Shown one piece after another: positions 1 through 4,998 of a stretch of 6,193 nucleotides of DNA (positions within the stretch are counted from its first letter, which is position 1; each line of letters starts with the position of its first letter). Origin of the DNA: Chloroflexota bacterium (GTDB taxonomy: Bacteria; Chloroflexota; Anaerolineae; Anaerolineales; Villigracilaceae); assembly GCA_016191985.1 (NCBI GenBank), contig JACPVB010000232.1, positions 1 through 6,193 of the forward strand. Reading direction: 5' to 3'. Both the position numbers and the translations under genes were made by a program. The notes under the pieces were generated by a model. It did no database searches and was not told where the DNA came from. It was given only the letters and a program-made list of their open reading frames with translations.

Positions 1-322
1 GTTCAATGCGGGCAGCGCGGGCGATTTGGGTGCTGAAGGATTCGTCCCACATTTCGATGGGAATGTTCGTTTGATTTTTGAGTTCATCGGCAAAGCGCCC
101 AGCGCGGCGGCCTGCGGGATTTGGATTGCCGTCTTCGTCAAACGATTGGCCGATGACTATCAGACTGACTTCATTTTGCGAAGCAATCTCTGCAACCTGC
201 GCCGCGTCGATGAGACGCGAAACGTGTTGGAGGACTTTCAAGGGACTGGCGATGGTGGCGGTCGGGTCGCTGAGGGCGAGGCCAATGCGTTTTTCGCCGT
301 GGTCAACTGCGAGGATTCTCAT
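1..322 (-). CDS. ruvX: RuvX/YqgF-type putative pre-16S rRNA nuclease / Holliday junction resolvase-like protein (3'-truncated by window)
   Basis: Reading the minus strand from the ATG at 322 gives 107 residues open to the window edge; the family usually has about 135 to 150, so roughly the last quarter is missing. Seen: an N-terminal MRILAVDHGEKRIGLALSD block, the family's first beta-strand and loop with Asp7 as the expected first metal ligand; an IVIGQSFDEDGNP block at residues 55-67; and PIEMWDESFSTQIA at 88-101, the position of the usual WDER(L/x)(T/S)T motif. Family knowledge: a cytoplasmic RNase H-fold nuclease implicated in 5' maturation of 16S rRNA in E. coli and earlier proposed to be a Holliday junction resolvase. 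Oddities: the usual Arg of WDER is Ser here, and GLP is GQS. The ATG is preceded by a pyrimidine-rich octamer array and by no Shine-Dalgarno site. It is the last visible gene of the minus-strand cluster, 79 bases after the membrane protein gene. The family call is secure; the exact activity is not. Confidence 0.9.
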   Translation of the reverse strand, partial: MRILAVDHGEKRIGLALSDPTATIASPLKVLQHVSRLIDAAQVAEIASQNEVSLIVIGQSFDEDGNPNPAGRRAGRFADELKNQTNIPIEMWDESFSTQIARAARIE

Positions 323-329
323 GGGTTAT

Positions 330-377
330 GTGGAAAGGTAGACAGGTAAACAAGTAAATAGGTGGACAAGTAGACAG
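330..377. repeat. Degenerate tandem octamer array, 6 units, in the gap before ruvX
   Basis: Six back-to-back 8-base units begin at 330, 338, 346, 354, 362 and 370, each starting with GT; the plus-strand consensus is about GTAGACAR. The units at 338 and 370 are identical (GTAGACAG). The array fills most of the 79-base gap between the stop of the membrane protein gene (402) and the ruvX start (322), and ends 7 bases before the ATG. Read in the direction of transcription it is pyrimidine-rich (CTGTCTAC-like) and offers no Shine-Dalgarno complement. Its function is unknown. It belongs to the same family as the array at 1893-1956. Confidence 0.8.
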
Positions 378-401
378 GTTTTGTAATGTGTACGTGCATC
401 C

Positions 402-1886
402 TTACCTAACCTCCACTGAAATATTAAACGGAATCAACGGCAGCCATTTCCACCATGAGGGACGGATTGTAACTTGCGGTCTTTCACGCAATGCAAAGGC
501 GTTCATCAATTCTGTTTCTGCGCGCGCGGGGTCGTGTCCGCGAATGATGGAAAATACCTGGATTTCGTTAATTTCACGAAGCGCTACTTGTGAGACCTCC
601 AATTCAAAATGTGTAATTCCAGAAGAATCAGTGACAGGCTCAGCCAGCGGCTTGAAGGTCACTTTCCCAAATGGAGAAAATCCCTGCGGGATGGATGCGT
701 TCAAAGTGGAGGCGGTCAACTGATTCAAATCAGCATTCGAAATGTAATTTGCAGAAAACTCAACTTTCATTTTCAGCGCGAGGGTTTTACCAGCCTCTCC
801 TTCGGGCGGGGAAAATTCCTCCAGCAAGGTTTCAGTGATTTCAAAAGTATCCAACAATAAAATGTCGTTCTCGCCGATCTGTGCGCGCATTTGCGTTTCG
901 GCAGAGCGGCGCAAATTTTCCATCACCACATTGCGCAGTTCAGCGCGGTCTTCATCTGTGGCGCCGACGGTTTTTGTATCCGCGCCGCCTGAAATTAATT
1001 CTGGATTTGTCACCGTTACTGAAAGACCAAGCAGGCCTTCCACGATGATAATTTTTTCCGCCTCCACATTTCCCTGCGAGCCTGCTTCCAATGCTTCGAT
1101 TTTTACTTCCACAATTTCATCCACACCCGCGGGCAGGAGCACATTGTTCAACGTGACGTAGCGAATTAAATCCACAGTGGAAATAACTGTACCTGCTGGA
1201 ATCTCCACTTCGTCCTGTCCCAAATTTGTGAACCGCGCCACGCCTTTGGCCTTTGATTTTGGAAGCAGCATTTCACTGGTCACTGCCAGCGATTGTTCCG
1301 CATTCATGGTAGTGGATAAAACCCGCGCGGGGATTTCACCCGTCAATGAAATGGATTCAAATAGCGGGCTTGCGCTGACTGGGATGGTGATGGATTGAGT
1401 CTGTGATTCGGGATACAAAGTCACCGCCGCACGCGGGACGAATAGGCCTGCCAGCACCAAAACGGCAGTTACCCCCGCTGTGAAAGTGAGCACCCGCCCG
1501 AAAAGCGACGTCTGCCAGGCGGATTCTTTTTCGCGGACAATGTCCTGCATCTGGCGCAGGTCACGGCGCGGTGGCTTGGGCGTGCGCTGTTTCCTCGGAG
1601 CAGAATCAGGCCACAGGTCCCTTTGAGCCGTGGTCGTTGACTTGAAAACTGGAATGCCGAGTGACTCCGCATCCCGTCTCACGTTCGCGCGGCGGGTGAC
1701 TAATCCCAATTGCGCGCCAAGTGAATCCGCGTGGCGTTGCAGGACTTTCAAATCCAGCAATCGCAAAGTGACCTTCTCATACTTCGGCCACACGAGCAGG
1801 ATGCGCGGCGTTTTTGCCCACGACAATTTATCGCGGACGGAGATCAGGTCATCGTGAGATTCGAGGGTGATGATTTTGGTTTTCAA
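402..1886 (-). CDS. Single-pass membrane protein with baseplate-J-like extracytoplasmic region
   Basis: A 494-residue protein. Residues 1-85 form a soluble alpha/beta-looking domain (RILLVWPK at 28-35, LDLKVLQRHAD at 44-54, GLVTRR at 61-66, LGIPVF at 76-81). A basic, Pro-rich linker follows at about 97-120, then one hydrophobic segment at about 131-150. With Arg/Lys before and a beta-rich region after, the N-terminus should be cytoplasmic and the rest outside. Residues about 215-335 look like the phage baseplate J / gp47 pattern: IPAGTVIST (229-237), EALEAGSQGNVEAEKI (264-279), then TNPELISGGADTKTV (293-307) and an acidic helix. The C-terminus is a WWKWLPLIPFNI patch at 478-489. No phage genes are nearby, so this is more likely a domesticated fold than a tail protein. 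The start is a TTG directly after the octamer array; no ATG lies near the conserved-looking N-terminus, and an in-frame stop occurs upstream inside the array. No enzyme motif was recognised and the function is unknown. Confidence 0.75.
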   Translation of the reverse strand: MKTKIITLESHDDLISVRDKLSWAKTPRILLVWPKYEKVTLRLLDLKVLQRHADSLGAQLGLVTRRANVRRDAESLGIPVFKSTTTAQRDLWPDSAPRKQRTPKPPRRDLRQMQDIVREKESAWQTSLFGRVLTFTAGVTAVLVLAGLFVPRAAVTLYPESQTQSITIPVSASPLFESISLTGEIPARVLSTTMNAEQSLAVTSEMLLPKSKAKGVARFTNLGQDEVEIPAGTVISTVDLIRYVTLNNVLLPAGVDEIVEVKIEALEAGSQGNVEAEKIIIVEGLLGLSVTVTNPELISGGADTKTVGATDEDRAELRNVVMENLRRSAETQMRAQIGENDILLLDTFEITETLLEEFSPPEGEAGKTLALKMKVEFSANYISNADLNQLTASTLNASIPQGFSPFGKVTFKPLAEPVTDSSGITHFELEVSQVALREINEIQVFSIIRGHDPARAETELMNAFALRERPQVTIRPSWWKWLPLIPFNISVEVR

Positions 1887-1892
1887 GAAGAA

Positions 1893-1956
1893 GTAGTCGA
1901 GTAGTCGTTTAGTCTGGTGGTCGAGTAGTCGTTTAGTTTAGTGGTCGAGTAGTCAT
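1893..1956. repeat. Tandem octamer array, 8 units with 24-base higher-order period, between desulfurase and membrane protein genes
   Basis: Eight consecutive 8-base units start at 1893, 1901, 1909, 1917, 1925, 1933, 1941 and 1949, with plus-strand consensus GTAGTCGA. Unit variants recur every third position, so a 24-base block at 1896-1919 repeats at 1920-1943 with two mismatches and begins again at 1944. The array fills the whole 66-base gap, and its last unit (GTAGTCAT) contains the complement of the desulfurase stop codon (1953-1955). On the other side it ends 6 bases before the TTG start at 1886. GTGGTCGA here compares with GTGGACAA in the array at 330-377, so the two arrays are related. 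Function unknown. Confidence 0.85.
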
Positions 1957-3107
1957 CTCTGGTTTAAAGCTCTTGCTTTTTCAATTAGAGATGGCAGGGT
2001 CTTCAAAAAGGAATCTATGTGTTCAGCGGTTGTGTTTACGCCCAAAGTAATCCGCAATGAACCTAGCGCCCAATCGCGGGAATAGCCCAACGCGGTGATG
2101 ACTTCGCTTGGTTCGGGGTTGCCTGTTTTGCAGGCAGAGCCAGACGAGCAGGCAAAGCCAGCGGAATCAAGCATTTGCAAAAGCAGGTTGCCATCCACAT
2201 CTTTGAAGACAAAAGAAGCGTGGTTTGGCAAACGGTTTTCAGGATGGCCTGTTAATTTAGAATCGGGAACCGCTTCAAGCAAATTTCCGATGATGTGGTC
2301 GCGCAATGGTTTGACGTGCGCCGTGCGCGCTTCGCGTTCCTCTGCTGCAAGCCGCAACGCCTCGGCAAAGCCAACGATATACGGCACGTTCTGCGTCCCC
2401 GCCCGTAGACTGTACTCCTGCCCCCCGCCTGTCATGTGTGGAATGAGCTTCGTCCCTTTGCGGACGTACAACGTGCCGACGCCTTTCGGCCCGTAGAACT
2501 TATGTCCGCCAAGTGACATCAAGTCCACGCCGAGGGTTTCTACGTTCACATCCAAATAGGCCGCAGCCTGCACCGCATCGGTGTGGAAGAGAATATTATT
2601 CGCCTTTGCGACCTTTGCCAGATCCGCTATCGGGTTGATCGTGCCGATTTCGTTGTTCGCAAGCATCAGCGAGGCGAGAGCCGTGTCGCTGCAAATCGCT
2701 TTCGTCAAGGATTCAGGCGTCACTGCGCCGTGTTCGTTGATGTCCAGCCATTCGAGCAGGAAACCATATTCCTTTTCAAGTTGTTCAGCGGTTTTGCTGA
2801 CGGCGTGATGCTCTGTTTTGGCGGTCAGAATCCATTTTTCGCCTGTGGCGTTGCGTCGTGCCATCGCCGCGCCGCGCAGGGCGAGGTTATCCGCTTCGGT
2901 GCCGCAGGAGGTGAAGATGATTTCATCGGGTCGGCAATGCAAAACGGCGGCTACTTTTTCGCGCGCAGCATCGAGCGCGGATTCGGCCTTTTGTCCCAGC
3001 CGATGGACGGAGGATGGGTTCCCATAATTCTCACGGAAATAAGGCATCATCGCGTCCAGCACGCGCTGGTCAACAGGGGTGGTGGCGGCATAATCGAGGT
3101 AAATCAT
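1953..3107 (-). CDS. Cysteine desulfurase, IscS/NifS class (PLP-dependent)
   Basis: A 384-residue protein, full length for the family. It removes sulfur from L-cysteine to give alanine and an enzyme persulfide, which is passed to Fe-S cluster scaffolds or tRNA-thiolation enzymes in the cytoplasm. Seen in order: N-terminal YLDYAATTP (3-11); GNPSS (29-33); the TSCGTEADNLAL cofactor loop (66-77); TEHHAV with the ring-stacking His (98-103); NNEIG (151-155); HTDAVQA with Asp177 and Gln180; SLGGHKFYGPKG with the Schiff-base Lys203; RAGTQN (235-240); and SSGSAC at 321-326 with the catalytic Cys326, followed by KTGNPEPSEV. This loop is of the IscS/NifS type rather than the SufS type. It cannot be assigned to Fe-S assembly or tRNA thiolation, as no scaffold or MnmA gene is in view. 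The ATG at 3107 sits 7 bases after a perfect TATAAT, so it is probably translated from a leaderless mRNA. It is the first gene of the minus-strand cluster. Confidence 0.95.
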   Translation of the reverse strand: MIYLDYAATTPVDQRVLDAMMPYFRENYGNPSSVHRLGQKAESALDAAREKVAAVLHCRPDEIIFTSCGTEADNLALRGAAMARRNATGEKWILTAKTEHHAVSKTAEQLEKEYGFLLEWLDINEHGAVTPESLTKAICSDTALASLMLANNEIGTINPIADLAKVAKANNILFHTDAVQAAAYLDVNVETLGVDLMSLGGHKFYGPKGVGTLYVRKGTKLIPHMTGGGQEYSLRAGTQNVPYIVGFAEALRLAAEEREARTAHVKPLRDHIIGNLLEAVPDSKLTGHPENRLPNHASFVFKDVDGNLLLQMLDSAGFACSSGSACKTGNPEPSEVITALGYSRDWALGSLRITLGVNTTAEHIDSFLKTLPSLIEKARALNQR

Positions 3108-3114
3108 GGCTGGG

Positions 3115-3120
3115 ATTATA
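3115..3120 (-). promoter_or_regulatory. -10 element (TATAAT) of probable leaderless promoter for the cysteine desulfurase operon
   Basis: The minus strand reads TATAAT at 3120-3115, followed by CCCAGCC and then the ATG at 3107. A start site 7 to 8 bases past the hexamer falls on or just before the A of the ATG, implying little or no 5' leader. No strong -35 is seen: the best hexamer at 17-base spacing is CCTACA (3143-3138), matching TTGACA at 3 of 6 positions. The perfect hexamer is seen directly; the leaderless start is inferred. Confidence 0.65.
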
Positions 3121-3200
3121 CTGCCTTCGCCAGCGGATGTAGGTCACGCTTGTAGCATGACGACCATGTTGCAAAGTCGATTGACAAAAAACCCTTTTTT

Positions 3201-3266
3201 GTACACAGACAACACGGAGAACGCCAGAAACCTTCAAAATCCGTCCAGTCCGTGTGTTCCGTGTAC
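3201..3266. repeat. Imperfect inverted repeat made of TCCGTGT-type nonamers, between divergent promoters
   Basis: Arms 3201-3218 and 3249-3266 pair at 15 of 18 positions around a 30-base loop. The right side is itself a 9-base tandem series (units at 3238, 3247 and 3256 with a shared TCCGT core), and the left arm carries the complementary CACGGAG/CACAGA units. Just left, at 3186-3200, is a perfect A6-CCC-T6 palindrome. The element lies roughly midway between the two divergent -10 sites, so it could be an operator, a bend or hairpin, or an inert remnant of a short dispersed repeat. It is not placed as a terminator, since no gene ends here. The rest of the 250-base gap shows no gene or RNA that I recognise. 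Confidence 0.6.
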
Positions 3267-3345
3267 GACAGAATCCTTTCCGTCTGGCTTTGCTACAGCC
3301 ATTCTCCCCGCTCATTAAACCGTATTCAAAATCAAGATTGCTGGA

Positions 3346-3351
3346 TAAAAT
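3346..3351 (+). promoter_or_regulatory. -10-like element (TAAAAT) of probable leaderless promoter for the rightward gene pair
   Basis: TAAAAT ends 6 bases before the ATG at 3358, mirroring the arrangement of the opposite promoter. The predicted start site coincides with the ATG. The -35 region is weak: TATTCA at 3323-3328 (17-base spacing) or TTCAAA at 3325-3330 (15-base spacing). AGGA at 3353-3356 is only one base from the ATG, too close to act as a Shine-Dalgarno site, which supports a leaderless reading. Confidence 0.5.
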
Positions 3352-3357
3352 TAGGAT

Positions 3358-4998
3358 ATGCTAAAGAAGTTAGCTCAGTTTGTGGGCGCGATCGTCGGCC
3401 TGGGCGTGGCGTTTGTCATGCTATTTGCGAATCAATTGGGGCTGGATGACAGCCTTGTCGGGGGCATCAAGCGGCATATCGTTTTCTCCATCGGCATCCT
3501 CATCTTTATTATCTCCATCAACTACAGTGACAATAGTTTCATACGCCGCGCATTCAAAACATTCACAGGACGTTTCCACTTTGCGCTCGCCACCCTGGGA
3601 CTTGCCGTACTTGCCATTTACATCTGGTTTGTTTCCATCGGCCTATGGACAAGCTGGCCCAACGAAACAAATTACTACAACATGCTTGCAACCGCATTCA
3701 ACCACGGCCAAATTGCCCTTGAAGTGGAACCCGACCCCGCGCTTCTGACGCTTGGAAATATTTACGAACCCAGCAACCGCATCGGCATTCCCATGTTATG
3801 GGATGCCACTCTCTACCAAGGGAAATATTACCTTTATTGGGGACCCGCCCCGGCCATATTCCTGACACTCATCAAGGAATTTTATTCACAGGAAATCGGC
3901 GACAAACCCATCACCTTCGCCTTTGCCGTCGGCACATTTCTATTCACAACCCTGCTCCTCCTGGAACTTTGGAAAAAATATTTCAGCGAAGCGCCTCCCT
4001 GGGCAGTTCTGGCAGGGGTCGCGTTCGCGGGTTTGGTCAACCCCATACCTTACATCCTGATCGAAGCGCGCATTTACGAAGCCGCCATCATCAGCGCACA
4101 ATTTTTTCTGATCGGCGGGTTATATTGGTTGTTCACCGCATTCAACCGTCCGTCCACCATACGCCTTTCGCTGGCGGGTTCTTTCTTTGCCCTCGCGGTA
4201 GGGACGCGCACCACGCTGGCCCTGCCCGTTGCATTTCTGGCCTTCGTTGTCCTTTTATGGACGCTCAAAACGCGGCCTACGAGAGTCTTTACCACCGTCA
4301 TCACGTTCGCCCTGCCATTAATCCTCGGCGCAATGAGCTACTCCTGGTACAACTACACCCGCTTTGGTTCCATTACCGAGTTCGGCCTGCGCTACCAACT
4401 CACCAGCTATAACCTGTACGAATCGCTGGATGAAACTTTCTCCCTGGCCTACATTCCCCCCAACCTCTATAAAACCCTTTTCAACGCATTCGAGCAAAGG
4501 GTGAAATTTCCGTATCTTTTTCCAACTCGCTGGGCAGGCCCCGCGTGGCTGACGGATCGAAATTATCCAAGCTTTTATTTATTGTTCGCGGAAGGCATCA
4601 CGGGGATTTTCATCGCCAGTCCCTTCATGCTCTTTGCTCTTCTGACAGGGATAAATAAAGATAAAACCTTCCGCTGGATTTTACTCGCCCTCGCAGGCTC
4701 GGCCTTTTTGATATTTTTAACGCTGCAAACCTTTTTCTTCACCACCATGCGCTACCTGCTGGACCTGATCCCCACCCTCTCCCTCCTGGCAGTGATAGGC
4801 TTCTGGCAGGGACTCATCCAATTAAAAAAATATCCCTTTTTCCGCTGGATCCTGGCCGCGTTGGGCATGACCCTACTCCTCTATTCGATTGCCATCAGTC
4901 TGCTGCTCCCCATCTCAGGCCATCTCGAAGCATTCAGGGTCTTCAACCCCGACCTTTTAAAGAATCTTACATGGGTATTTAACAACGTTATTAAATGA
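3358..4998 (+). CDS. Polytopic membrane protein, GT-C-type glycosyltransferase-like (function unproven)
   Basis: A 546-residue protein with about 12 to 13 hydrophobic segments: about 8-25, 41-55, 75-97, 188-203, 215-235, 242-262, 270-283, 286-303, 309-327, 411-430, 437-460, 466-487 and 497-519. A large polar loop (about 98-185) follows the third segment; it contains NETNYYNMLATAFNHGQ (102-118) and a strongly patterned WDATLYQGKYYLYWGPAPA stretch (148-166). Further islands are EARIYEAA (236-243), GTRTT (282-286), WYNYTRFGS (330-338) and MRYLLDLIP (464-472). A long external loop near the front, a second near 345-405 and conserved Arg/Tyr positions fit the general plan of GT-C enzymes that use polyprenyl-linked sugars, but I see no clear DD/DE catalytic pair in the first loop; Glu103 is the nearest acidic candidate. 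The glycosyltransferase role is therefore inference. The ATG at 3358 follows a -10-like hexamer by 6 bases. The TGA stop overlaps the ATG of the downstream transporter. Confidence 0.7.
   Translation: MLKKLAQFVGAIVGLGVAFVMLFANQLGLDDSLVGGIKRHIVFSIGILIFIISINYSDNSFIRRAFKTFTGRFHFALATLGLAVLAIYIWFVSIGLWTSWPNETNYYNMLATAFNHGQIALEVEPDPALLTLGNIYEPSNRIGIPMLWDATLYQGKYYLYWGPAPAIFLTLIKEFYSQEIGDKPITFAFAVGTFLFTTLLLLELWKKYFSEAPPWAVLAGVAFAGLVNPIPYILIEARIYEAAIISAQFFLIGGLYWLFTAFNRPSTIRLSLAGSFFALAVGTRTTLALPVAFLAFVVLLWTLKTRPTRVFTTVITFALPLILGAMSYSWYNYTRFGSITEFGLRYQLTSYNLYESLDETFSLAYIPPNLYKTLFNAFEQRVKFPYLFPTRWAGPAWLTDRNYPSFYLLFAEGITGIFIASPFMLFALLTGINKDKTFRWILLALAGSAFLIFLTLQTFFFTTMRYLLDLIPTLSLLAVIGFWQGLIQLKKYPFFRWILAALGMTLLLYSIAISLLLPISGHLEAFRVFNPDLLKNLTWVFNNVIK

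Noticed and set aside
388..1398. Several plus-strand open frames of 70 to 110 codons opposite the baseplate-J-like gene
   Set aside because: They lie antisense to a continuous 494-codon gene, are low in recognisable protein features and are best explained as antisense shadows.
1893..1956. The octamer arrays as a CRISPR array
   Set aside because: Units are 8 bases with no unique spacers and no cas genes nearby; they are simple tandem repeats.
2583..3155. A 190-codon open frame on the plus strand, opposite the cysteine desulfurase
   Set aside because: The minus strand encodes an intact, motif-complete cysteine desulfurase over almost the whole stretch. The plus-strand product has no recognisable domain and no promoter.
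3181..3207. A perfect TTGACA (3181-3186) on the plus strand as the -35 of an upstream promoter
   Set aside because: No acceptable -10 lies at 16 to 18 bases; the nearest candidate, TACACA at 3202-3207, is at 15-base spacing and lacks the final T. Chance match is likely, although a weak second promoter cannot be excluded.
3201..3266. The inverted repeat as a rho-independent terminator
   Set aside because: Both flanking genes point away from it, so no transcript ends here. The loop is 30 bases long, the stem is imperfect and no T-run follows the right arm.
3070..3315. A minus-strand frame of 81 codons upstream of and overlapping the desulfurase start
   Set aside because: It runs through the inverted-repeat region, has Arg/Cys-rich content with no domain, and would displace the well-placed TATAAT-ATG arrangement.
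3353..3356. AGGA as a Shine-Dalgarno site for the gene at 3358
   Set aside because: Only one base separates it from the ATG, too close for a functional ribosome-binding site.
3798..4412. A 204-codon plus-strand frame inside the large membrane protein gene
   Set aside because: It is a +1-type shadow with His/Arg/Pro-rich, non-domain-like content. The 546-codon frame has clear membrane segments and motifs throughout.
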